Below, in pieces: positions 35,601-47,797 of a DNA stretch of 64,000 bases (position 1 is the stretch's first letter; the number at the start of each line of letters is the position of its first letter). The notes beneath the pieces were generated by a model. The model did no database searches and was not told the DNA's origin. It saw only the letters and a program-made list of their open reading frames with translations. A program made the position numbers and the translations under genes. The DNA is from Anolis sagrei (Eukaryota; Chordata; Lepidosauria; Squamata; Anolidae): assembly GCF_037176765.1 (NCBI RefSeq), contig NC_090022.1, positions 77,067,209 through 77,131,208 on the forward strand, read 5' to 3'.

Positions 35601-35704
35601 TGTAGTCCAGCATCTGGAGGGCCACATAAAATGACATGGCAGGCCAAATTTGGCTTGCAGGCCTGCCATGTCATTTTATGTGGCCCTCCAGATGCTGGAC
35701 TACA
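35601..35704. repeat. Perfect 45-bp inverted repeat, 14-nt loop
   Basis: Arms 35601-35645 and 35660-35704 are exact reverse complements (TGTAGTCCAGCATCTGGAGG at the outer end, GACATGGCAGGCC at the inner end). The loop is AAATTTGGCTTGCA. The outer sequence resembles a palindromic MITE arm, but full identity of both arms is unlike any other repeat in the window. Confidence 0.95.
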
Positions 35705-35929
35705 ACTGTGCCTTGGAATCACCAAAAGTTGGAAATTACTTGAAGACACACAACCATAGCAAACGGATATTCCTCCCACAACCCCATTCAATAGGGTCCC
35801 CCAAATCAGAAACCAATCAACTGAATTCAATGAATGAGTCTATTTTACTTTGAGCACCATTACCCCTTTAACTATTTGCAGAACTTTGTACTAATTTTTC
35901 ACACATGGGCTACCTGGTTTAATCCTTTG

Positions 35930-38900
35930 CCATCAAATGAGAACATGGTCTACCTAGGTTTAGTGAGACAACAGACACAATCAAGAGTAAAGTTAAACTT
36001 TACTTTACAGTAATTGCTTTCTTTTATATACAAAGAATTACAGTACATAATCTGGGAACACTTGGGTGGGACAACCTTTTTCCATTATCAAATTACTTTC
36101 ACATACACAGCTTCATGTGTAAGGGGAACAAAACAAAAATAATCCAAGCTCCAGAACTTCTTATCTTTTTCCAATGTAGTTATTTGTAAACATTTCCCTT
36201 GCTGCTAACACAGTACATATTCTGTTGACTTTTTTTCATTATTGATGACGAAACACAGCAATTAGGCACTGGAGAGTCAACTGCCAAACAGGAATTTTGT
36301 CTAGGTTTTTTCACGTAACAGCTCTGTCAATCATAACTCCCAATGAGGAACTTTACAGAGTCAGCAACCATCACACTTGAAAATATGGGAAAATTGGGAA
36401 TGATAATCTTCCTCCTCGAGCACCTGTTAGCACTGGCTCAGTGCTTATGCTCTCACCTATCCCTCCCTTATTTTCAATTTGTATTCTTCTCCATTCTAAA
36501 AGCAAGCAAGAATTCTCCATTTCAAGCCCTTTTGTCACACCCTTCTGAACACACACTGGGGGAGACTACTAGCTTCTACAGAAATGCTTTTCTCCAAAGT
36601 ATCATAGAATTCACGAATTTAAAAGCATCACACCACAAAATGTTTTGGTGAAATGTGATGTACTTTTCAGACCTCTTTCTAGCTGCCTCCATTTAGCTTG
36701 GAACAGGTACAGGGCAGGCCCAAAATATTTTGCTGTCTGAGGTAGAGCAACAAATGGCATCTCACATGAGGCAGAAAATCCTGCAAGTGCTTTTTCCTAT
36801 CCTGGCAATAAAAACAAACACAAGCAAAAAAGCAAAACAAAACAAAAGCCAATTATTATTATTAAAATTATTATCATTTCAGTGACTGCCCAAATATGCT
36901 GCCCTCTGACAGCTACCCAATGATAGAAATTGTCTTGAGCATGAGACTGTAATTTGTGTTACTGCCCAAATAATGGTAAAAGAAAACCAGAAGGAAATAC
37001 AACTGCCTTCCTTCTAGAACTTGCTAAGGAAAAATGGAACATTATCAGCTTTCATTTGCTAGGATGCCAGGCATTTCCAAGATTGTGCTTCATGCAACTA
37101 CAGAAGCCTTATATGTGTAACTATGCAGAAGCTGACTTGGGTATATATGTGTGAACACATGCTTTCAAACAAAAAAAAACCCACCACTTCTTGAATTGTA
37201 AGAGTGCAACAGAAGCTTCCTTCCTTTTGGAAAATGACTGAAAATTCAAGAGATGAAAGTATGGCCACTATTATCATACATTTCTTTTTCTTACTCCTCT
37301 CAGTGGTCAAAATGTGTATTCTGAAATCTCTTGCTGTGGCATCAGAAGCTAAGCAGAGCTGATACCAATCAATGCTTGGTAAAATGTCAGTATACATTTC
37401 CAGGGGATTACCTCTGACTGACAAGGAACTCATCAATGCTGTGGCTGGCATTCTGTTGGTGAAATATGCAGGCCCAGGTTAGACTTTTGCCATCACAACT
37501 CATTTTTAGTCATTGCAGAAATAAGAATTCACAACTGACCGCACAACCATCAAAATCCGCCCCCTCCCCTTGACATTTTCTCAGTTGCAGCTTCCTCCAT
37601 TTCCTGGTTGGCGAATAGTGAAGAGAGCAGTAGATGACTGTTCAACTGGTCTGCAACAGTTACTCAAAGGGCAACAGCATTATCTGCATGAACTTCCAGA
37701 AGATCACTGGAAGTTTTTGAAGACTGCTTGTACCTGTGTGTCCAATGGTGGGATGCTTGTATACTGCTCCCTGCACTTCCTGAACAGGAAATAGCTGAGT
37801 TTGAGGAAATGAAGCTGAGAAAAAGTGGGTTTTGTGAGTTGGACAGAAGATCAGCATAGCTCTATCTCACAGCTGTATCTTCTGATGAAGGATCATAACC
37901 TACAATGTATCACATACTCAGCTTGGTACCAAATTCTGGTCATTATAAATGTCTGGCAGAGTTCAAGAACATTATCTGGCACTGTTATATCCAGGGCTAA
38001 ATATCTTCCATAAGTCTATACATACTTAAAAGTGTGGGACGTGGTACTGCAAAAAACATTCAATATTTTGAGTTTCTCAATGTCAGGGTTTTTTTTTTAA
38101 AGGCCATCACTACAGAGTGGAAGTGAATTACTGAACCAAGTGTTCAGCAGTTACAAGTTTCTCTTCCCTTTCCATAATTAAAAGCAAACACACAAGAGAA
38201 ACAGAGCAAGTTACAAAATCAGTAGATTCATGCAAAATTATTTATTTGCATGATTCTCAGGTCACACAATTCAGCTACTCTTGCCACAGAATCTGGCCTA
38301 TCTTGGCAAAGACTTCCAAGCCCAGAAGGAACAAAGTTACGTGATAGTACTAGGCACTAGGTGTGGAGCAGCCCACTTTCTGCACAAGATACAGAAATGG
38401 GACAGGAATTGCACACAAGAAGCTCATTACTGCACTCACAATCCTAGCAAAGTACCACATTAGCAATAATAGTGTATATAAAAATGCCAAAAACAATTCC
38501 AAGGCAAAACCAAATTTAGTTGCTGGTTGCCCAGCTCTTATTGTACTTCAGGCTAGAGAAAAGGCAAACAACATAAATTGTCTTCGAATCCTACTTTGCT
38601 ATCTTTCAACCCTGTGTTACTTGCATACTTGAGACTTCCCAGGACCTCAGATTCTGCTTGGTCAAAAGTCCTCCTGCTGAGAGGAGAGTTCTGCCACACA
38701 GGAAAGCAACTCTGCTCATTTCCCCAAAAGAAAGAACTCCTGGCTGGGGCTGAGCAAAGGGCAAGGGCTGCTTTTGTTTCTCTGTAATACTTCTTGCCTT
38801 TATACCTTGCTTTTCTTAGTTACCTTGATGAACTAAACACCCTCTCAGGACTTGATGCTTTCTGTCTTGGATACAGCTGTGGAAAAGGATGGATGAGGAA

Positions 38901-41723
38901 CCTTTTGACCACTGGCCAGATATAGTCCCAGTCTAAGGTTTCCTGTAAGTCTTGCAACTACAGGGTTTTAATGTACAGATTACTTACATGAATATCTGAA
39001 TTTTTTCTGTTTGAATGCTGTGGGCTTCTTGTTCCCATAGAGAAAGTCCTTCAGGGAATGAATACAGAGAGGTTCTCATGGGAAAAGATAAGGCCAGAGC
39101 AAGTTGCCAAGTAATCTATCTGAAATGCCATGCATATTTTTTTAAAAACATACTTCAACCAGGAGTTCCTCCCCCAAGATTCAGAAGTTGCTGCTTCATG
39201 AACCCCTTCCTTACAGTGTCATATACTTGCTCTCTAGAACCTGCCCTTCGGAGAATTCATCCAAAATAAAAATCCTCTGTTTCAAAGATTTATAAACCTC
39301 CACCAAAAATATTCACAGTTTATTATTTTTTCCATGAAACAAATAGCTAGTAAAAACACATGACATTGCAGGAACAAAGTTGGACAAAGCAGTGCAGGAA
39401 TCTTTCTTGTTACAGGTACAGCTGGCTGAGGGAGGCTGGCACAAAGGAAATCCTAAACACACATTCTACATGATAAAGTCCAGCTCACGGGGAAGCCTAA
39501 ATAGGTAAAATTTAGGGCTTTTTGTTTTCCACGCATGAGAAATACTTAATATGCTGAGCCTCATGACTGGGTTGGTTTGCTTACTTAAAAAGATGGAGGG
39601 TTTTTTTTGTTCCATTAGAAATGTTTTAGTAAAATGCCTTCTGGCTTAGTGTTTATGTCTCAATCATTCAGAAGAACTGTCCTGTTTTCCCTTTGTTCAG
39701 GAGTCACAAAATAAGTTTGCGTTTCCCCATTTTCAGCAAAGAGCGGTGCTTGGCTTGCAGGTCTTCCAGGAAAACCAACATTAAGCACTAAGATTCCGTT
39801 CGCCACAACACTTTGCAAAGTCACTAGCTGCACTTGGAGGGGGCAAAATGGTTGAGAGGAGAAGATGAGATGCACAACTGTGTAGGGAATGTTGCGTAGT
39901 GCCGAGCAGGTACCGTCATTGTGGAAAGCCAACATCAGAAAAAATAACAGATCAGAATCTGAACTGCCACTGTGTGGTACAAACTGCAATACTGGCAAAT
40001 TTCCTACAGAACTTGAGTGACCCCAGTGTTATCTGTTCCAAGGTGAGAGGATCTGAGTTGGGATTGGACTAGAACTGCTGCTCTGCGCAGAAACCTGGAA
40101 ATCTAAAAAGGACAAAACGGGAGCTGGTAAAAAGATTAAGTTCTGTTTAAAGCTGCATGAATCCAATTGCCCAGACAAGTAAGAACATAAATGGAAGCAA
40201 ACATTAGCCGTGAGTGAGGATGGGGGTGGTGGTCAAGCTGCTTCCTGACATCCTAGTATTGACCTGAAATCACTAAGTGAAGTACCTGCATATGGTGGGT
40301 TGCCTCTTTCCTACATCCATGTTTAGCAGAAACACAGCCATATTTAGGCTCTGATAGGAATTTATCTGATCTCCCAACTACAGTTCTACAGTGATCAGTA
40401 CCATAACAAACTTCATTTCTTTCTGAAAGTAACATTTCTCCCTGGTTAGGTAACGACATGTTTCCAGCAGGTATAAAATGCTGCAGTGATTGGAGAAAGG
40501 AGTTATAAGAAACGAACAGAGAGCCCTTCACTTTCCAGTGTGAGAACTATGACTTTAACTATCACCGAAGAGATAGTTTAATTCAAGTCTCTTTCAGCAT
40601 CATGTGCATGCATGTAATGTAATATGAGATATGTATTAAGCCAGAAGCTAGTCAGGGTAAGATGATTAAGACAACCGCCATCATGGATACAAGAATTATC
40701 ATAGGGGATACCTTTTGAACTAAACTGTACTTTACACCAGAGCTTGAAAAGGTTACTTTTTTGGGATTACAATGGTATTCCAATAAAGAAACATTTCCAA
40801 GTTCTGCTTCAGCAAAGGCATGCAATTCTAAGCACAGTAGCTGTGTAAGAAAGAGATCCGCAATAGCAATTGTGGCTTCCAAGACCAGAATAGTGAACAG
40901 CCGTGGTGCACTGCAGAACCTAGAGGATAGTTTTGTTGATTTTTCTGCTTTGCATTGCTCTTAGTGCTCAAAATTCTGTTGAAGGGGATCTTTGGCTACA
41001 ATGTACTGAAGATGTTAAGCAAAAATACTCCTAGATATTAATTTTACACTTCTTTTCACCAAACTTCCCACTGCAGAACCTGTGAGGGAACCTAAAGTGT
41101 TCACAGCAGAGAAAAATTGTTCTGCCTAAAACAACTGACATCTTAATAACATATCTTCTTCAAGAAAGGACCGATATTTGATAAGCTTTGACCTGAACGT
41201 ATATCAGCTCTAAAACAGAAGTGTGAGGGGGAAAACAGGGTGAAAAAGTTGTGAAATCCCTTCCTTTCACTCCTCCCAACAAAAGGTATATGTAAGGTAC
41301 CAATGCTGGTTAACATATAAGGGGAACAGACTGAAGGAAACCTACTCCTTTGGAACTATGGATGGATAGTCTATCAAGTATGATCATGAATACAAGCCTA
41401 TCAGTCAGACATGCATGCTCAGTAACTGGATTATTTCCATGGAATCAGAGATGTTATCCACAGTGGATTCCTGTATTCCAGCTTTATTGTTTGCAAAAGG
41501 AAGAAGGAACAGACTATCTACATTCTTGCTCCTTGGCTGGGCATTGTTGAGATCTCCTAAATGTACCTGTATATGTTTGATGGGATGCTGTTGAAGATTA
41601 AGGATGAGGGGAGGTGATTTTTTAAAAAAACAAACCAAAAAACAAAAACAAAATACCCCATCCCATACAATTAAAAAAACAAAACAGAGCAAATACATTG
41701 ACCCGCCTGGACTCAAACTGGCT
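35930..41723 (-). other. NSD1: Probable NSD1 3' UTR and downstream region, repeat-poor
   Basis: Nearly 6 kb downstream of the NSD1 stop has almost no recognisable transposons, unlike the sequence on either side. This suggests a long conserved 3' UTR, as in mammals. Minus-strand AATAAA candidates (plus TTTATT) lie at 41483-41488, 39319-39324 and 38241-38246. I cannot choose the end used. No other gene is evident. Confidence 0.4.
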
Positions 41724-44700
41724 TCACTTATGTTTTGACTCAGTAGGTTCATGGCCAGGAGTGTCCTGGTTCAGTACTAGCACCGCATTTTGTTCAGACA
41801 AAGGCAAAACGTCCTGCCCCACAGGTGTTTGTGCTTTCCCAGAGAGCCAAGAGATCTGCTCAAATGTCTGAATGTTTCTGGGCAGCCATGAAGTTTGGCC
41901 AGAAGACAGTGGAGCTTCCCTTCCAGGCCAAGGGGGTTGTTCAAATGTACACAATCTTTCCGTTGACCAAAATGTCTGCTCCATAGAGGGTGCAGATGCC
42001 CCTTCTTGGCCCAAACAAAGACTGTGCTCAGGTGACTGCAGTTTCTCTGCTGTCCAAAGTGATTGTTCCATTGATGGCAATACTTTTGTAGTAAGCCAAG
42101 GGGTCTTTTCATGGATTTGCAAGTTTTCTAGGGGACATGTTGTCTGTCCCATGAATGGAGAAAATCTCCCCGCAGGCCTACAAGATTGCTCCTCAGACAC
42201 AGATGTCCGATCTTTTTGCTGAGCATTCTGCTCCAGTGTCACAGAGGGTCTTTCTTTTGGCTGAGCATTCTGGTCAACGGGCCGGAGGGCCTTCTCTGAA
42301 AGCAAAGGTCTTGGATTTAATGAGGCAGGAAGCCTGTCAGACAGCGGAGATCTCAAGCCTGCAGTAGTAGAATCTTTGTCTGATAGAACAGGCCAAGCAT
42401 CCACCACAGCAGAAGGCTTATTGGGTGTCTGAGGCTGCGTTCCCCCAGGAGTGGCTGACATTTCTGTTGGTTTAGACCTCAGAGCTATGGGAGTGACTGG
42501 CTTGACCAGGGGTTGAGGTCTGAGGCTCAGTGAAGGAACAGGTCTGCTTGAGCTCTGAGGCAGTGGGCCAATAGGAATGGCTCTATCCAGTGGATGAGGC
42601 CGTGGAGACTCGGCTGCTACCACCTTCTCTAACATACGGACCTTTGGTATCTCTGTGGCAGGTGACTTGTCTAACATCTGAGGTGTGGGTCTGTCAGCAG
42701 AAGGTGAAACATCTGGTCGCTCAGGCCCTAGGTTTTCTGCTGCATAATGTTTGTCTGTTGTCTGAGGTCCCGATGCCTCTGCACCTGATGGTTCATCCTG
42801 AGATCCCGATGCCTCCACGGTGGTTGGCTTTTCTGAGGGCTGTAATTCGTGAACCTCAGTGGAGGATAGCTTTTCTGAGGGCTGCAACTTCTGAGCAACA
42901 GTCGAGTCTGCTTTTTCAGAGGGCTGTAACTTCAGGGCCACAGTGGAGGGTGATTTTTCAGAGGGATGCAACCTAAGAGCCACAGCAGAGAGTGGCTTGT
43001 CTGATGACTGCAACCTAAGGGCAAGGGCTGAGGATAATTTGTCTGAGGGTTTTAACCTCAGGGACAGAGTGGAGGGCAATTTGTCTGAGGGTTTTAAACT
43101 CAGGGCAAGGGTGGAGGGTAGTTTGTCTGATGGTTGTAGCTTCAATGCCACTGTGGAGGGTGATTTATCTGAGGGCTGCAGCTTCAGGGCGACAGAGGAA
43201 GGAGGCTTATCTGAGGACTTAAGTCTCAGAGCCAAAGAGGAGGAAGGTGATTTATCTGAGGGTTGCAGCCTCAGAGCCACGGTCAGAGGTAACCTCTCTG
43301 ATGGCTGTGATTTCGGGCCTGTGGCTGCAGGCTGCTGGTCTGATGGCTGAGTGTTTTGGCAGCCAGCTGCTGACTCTGTGGAAGGCGCATACTCACGAAT
43401 CTCTCCCGGTTCTAGAGGGTTAGGTCCACAGGGATCATGTTCTGTGCATGACAGGCGTCCGTCCAATTTAGAGATGAACAGCATGCCTTCTCGATGCTGC
43501 TTGCAGAAGGATCTGGGACACATCTCACAGAATGAAGCCGCTTCTTTCCTACATACATCGCACTGATGCCAAGGACATTCCCATTTTCCTGAAGAAAAGA
43601 AAAAGGGACAACTTGAAAGTGTCCAGCTCTTTTCTCAGAGAAGTAAAGCACTAAAAAGAAGCACCCCAGGTTGATGCAAGACTGGTGAGGGAAATTTTAC
43701 TAATTCTGTCCCAATTCAGTAGATATCTAGTTGCTAGTATAACAGTATGAAATAGTTATCTAAAATTTAATGCTGACATTGGTTCCATGCATTTCTAGTC
43801 CCTACATTTGAACTGTTTTTAGTTCAAGTTATGAAAATAGTAGAGTGGGCCCTTCATATCCATGGATTCAACCATCCATGTCTTAAAAATATTTTATTTA
43901 AATCCAAAAAACAAACCTTGATTTTGCTATTTTGTAGAAGGGATACCATTTTACTACATCAATGTATATATAATGGGTCTTGAGCATCTATGGACTCTGG
44001 TTTCTACAGAGACTCCTGGAACCAAATCCAAGCTGACACTACAGGCTCACTTTACTAATTTCAGTCAAATTTTCAAACACATTACATATGCGTTTCTAAA
44101 AAAATTGCTATTTCCTCCATTGTATTTTGCCTTTTCTCCAAGTTTTAAAAATGATCTTCAAATTATGGAAAGAATCTGTACTTATGGAAAAGACAAGGAT
44201 GTCTAAGCAGATAGAAGGAAATAATCACTAAAAGAATTTGACGTACCACATTAGGGGCATGCACATGTCCACGCTTGAGAAGCAAATTCAGACTTTTCAG
44301 GTTGCATGCATCCCACAGGCTGCACAATTCCCATCCCTGCCCCAGATTACTCCAACCTCAAGAAGCAGGAACTGGTACACACAGCTTCAGAAATGTGCTG
44401 GAGCTGGTCTAAGGACAAGGATCAGTTTGCTTTCATACTGTGTTGTTTGTCTCCAAGAGACTCTCTAGGCCTCTTTGGTTTCTTAATGCCATTGCTTGTG
44501 ATATGTAATTTCCTAAATTCCCAATTCCCACATATCTGGCTCTTCTTTTCAATCTGGTTCATTCTGAAAGCATATACAACTTTCAGTAGCAACTCTATGT
44601 CCATAGAACACATTTAATTCATATTTAAAGATACACTTAACAGGGATACCTAAAATTGTATTATCAACTGAATCACAATGGAATTGGACAATTTGTATTA

Positions 44701-45415
44701 TAAGGCACATTATACCTCTAACCTTTTAGTATTTAGTCAAAAACAAAAGTGTGAACCCAAAGGACCTCCCACTTGCCCTATTTTCATCTTTCTTGGTCCC
44801 TTATTAGGAAAAAGCTAGGGAATCAATTCAATCAGGTTAACAATAGATATTCCTATTTGAATTTAGTTTGTAAAGAGAGGGGCTACATTTCTAGAAAGCT
44901 ATCTTAAGTTTTAACCAATAAATCAAAACATAGCTATGAGAGAAAATAACAGCAAGTAAACACAATAGAAGTTAAAGACAGTTATGGGAAGTTGACATGT
45001 ACGTGACAAAATATACTTGCAATACTAAAAAAGGAACCACAGACCAATTGGTGGTTATCGGTCTCCTGTCTCTCTCACCAGGTATGTATTCCTTGATTAG
45101 CCATCAAGTACAGAAAACCCTCCTAGCTTAGGGCAGCATGTTTTCTTCCTCAAAAGGCAGTTCCATGAGCAGAGCTTTTTGTCTGCGAATAGTAATGACA
45201 ATATATTACTGACCTGCAGGTCGCCTGGTCAAACTGAGGCAGTCAGCATGATACACTTTGGGACAGCCTGGCCTCTTGCAGGAAACCAGCTGTCCACCAT
45301 CTCCACAACTGAAACATTCATCCTCTCGCTCCTTCAAGATTCCTGCTTGTGATTTGCGCTTCCCATGTCGTCTCTTGAACTTCTTGGATTTATCTTCTGA
45401 GGCAGGGGGCTGATT
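41724..45415 (-). CDS. NSD1: NSD1 C-terminal PHD/C5HCH exons and repetitive tail
   Basis: Exon 45415-45214 encodes a basic segment then [20 protein letters not shown]. Exon 43588-41724 continues [20 protein letters not shown], completing the PHD plus C5HCH pair that binds NIZP1 in mammals. After GEIREY the tail is Pro/Ser/Lys rich and low complexity to the stop at 41724-41726. It holds 13 periods of a 14-residue unit (42 nt, 42797-43346), then looser Trp-containing units (e.g. [20 protein letters not shown]). The final exon encodes about 620 residues, somewhat longer than the roughly 550 I recall for human, in keeping with repeat gain. The acceptor of exon 45415 is preceded by 17 C residues. 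Confidence 0.93.
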
Positions 45416-47760
45416 CTGGGGGGGGGGGGGGGGGAAACCAATCCCAGTCAACAGCTATTATAATTGGAAACACTCCCATACCTCACTTTGAAGAATATAT
45501 TTAGCTAACTTGATAAAGTACCATGAGGATAATAGCAAGTGAGCACTTCAGAAAAAAATCAGTTGAATCCAGACTAACCAATATACTGAGATCACATTTT
45601 TTTTCTTTACAAACCAAATGGAAGAGAGGTCTCCTTTCAAGTGAATTGCATTTCTATTGTCGATCTACCAAAACTAGATTTGTGTTGGCTTATAGGAGGC
45701 AATGAATTCATTACAGGACAAGTGAGAGCCATTATGATTCCCCTTCCCTCCAGTTTTTGTATTTTCAGTGGTTTAACAAATGCAAGCTAAGCAATAATTT
45801 AAATAAGTGCTACTTTTATCAACAGCGGCAAGCTTTGCCAGGATTACACTAGCTTGACAAAAAACTTACATTGAATAATAAGTAAGGACACTGCAACTAA
45901 ATGAAGAATCAAAGAATTATAAAATCAGAAAGCTGGAAGGGGGTCTTATGGGCCATTGAGTCCAACCCTTTGCTCAGTGCAGAAGCTCCAGCTAAAACTT
46001 CCCCAACGGTTAGCTGCCCACCCTCTTTTGAAGATGTCCAAAGAAAGAGATCTCAGCATTTCTCTAGGAAAGTTCTTGGTAATGTTCAACTGAAATCTAC
46101 TCTTCTGTGATGTATAACCAATAGATATGCTCCTGTCCATGGGGCAACAGAAACAAGCTCTCCCTCTCCTTTGCGACAGCCCTTGAAATAGTGCAATAAT
46201 ACCACCCCTTCTCAAGTTAAACATGTATTGCTCCTTAAACCTTTCCTCACACATTTTGTTCTAAAAACCAAAGAGGGATTTGTTATACCTTTGGACGTAC
46301 ACCAAGGAATCCACTGCAATTTGGAGCACCACACTTGCAAACTGTCTTCCCATTCCCCAAACACTCCAAGTTATAGTTGAATGTCAACTCGGTTCCTGGT
46401 AATCGGAGAAATCAATCAGACCCAACTAGGTTGCAACATAGTTTTAAGCATGAAGTTCAAGCTCTAGTTATGGAATGAAAAAATAAAAACTTAATAAAAA
46501 TATTTAAAAGATTTGAAGGAAACCTGCTGCTTTTTACTTTCCATCTGTTGAATATGTACATGACAAAATTTGTTAAATTTATATCCTATCTGATTCTGCC
46601 TCTTAATGGCATGTGAAGCAATAATAATAAAATCAAAGCAAAAGAAATACAATTAAAACATACAGATGAAAAGCACCTTGACTGCAGAGGCTTTGCATAG
46701 CCCAAAGGACATGACCATGTATTCACAGTGCTCTTACTTACTTAGGTGATCTTTCGTAGCTTGAGTATGATGGTCCTCCAAGTTCAGTGTCTTGGTGGTG
46801 AGTCCGTAGGTGGCTGTGGAGCCCTATTCTTGATATCACTACTAATGTCTGTTTATAAGGCTTTATTAGCCAATGCAGTATTTCAATACCCTCAAGCACA
46901 TGGGATCAAAACATCTAAGAGCACTACTTACCAGCTTTAACATTTGTAATGGCAAAAAGCCCAACCCGAGTATCACCATTCACCGACCACTTTTGAGTCT
47001 CACAGTTTGGCTGGCAGCAATGGTTCATAAATCGGGCATAATTGCCCTTTGGTCCAGCATCAATGATTCGATCCTGAAACCACAAGAAATAACCTTTTCT
47101 CAGCTACATTCACATACACATACCAAGTGCCACAGGAAATTATACAAAACCTTTTCACATACCTTATCTAAAGTTAGCATGTAAAAGTTAGTGATATCGT
47201 GCTCCTGTGCGTGGCGGATCCTGGCTCGGCATTCCTCCTCATCTATCAGTTCTCCCACATATTCATTCACAAATTCACCCTGAAAGTATGTGTTTAGGCA
47301 GAGGTGAAATGACAAGTACTTTAAACATAAAAGTATCAACTGAAACAAACGTTTGGTGGGAAAAGAGAGAATTATACAATAAAATAAAATAAATTATCAA
47401 CCATAACTGAAAGGCATACTTTTCATAAAAGACAAACTCTTCAGAACTCTCTGGAGGATGAATATGAGGGTGCACTTACTTTATGTTTAGATGTACCTAC
47501 TGAAAGATACTGTGGGGATATGACTATGGCCACAGCCCCACGAGGGTTAGAGCACTTGTAAGTTCTCTACTGATGATTCAGTGGGTGCAGCATACAGGCA
47601 AAAGACCTATTCCCCTCCAAGGGTTGGTCTTGAAGCCATCTGAAGATGTATACAATGGATCCTTGATTTTGGTTCCAGAACCCCATGTGGATACCAAAAT
47701 CCATGGATGCTCAAATCCCATTATGTACAATGATATAATAAAATGGCATTCCTTATATAA

Positions 47761-47797
<37 letters not shown>

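Noticed and set aside
42590-43566. Plus-strand frames (128, 135 and 71 codons) opposite the last NSD1 exon
   Set aside because: Mirror frames of the 42-nt repeat. Their repetitive Leu/Ser-Glu-Gly pattern is the antisense of the real repeat.
47755-47795. (AAT)n tract as an independent microsatellite locus
   Set aside because: It is the tail of an L2/L3-type LINE copy and is explained by that insertion.
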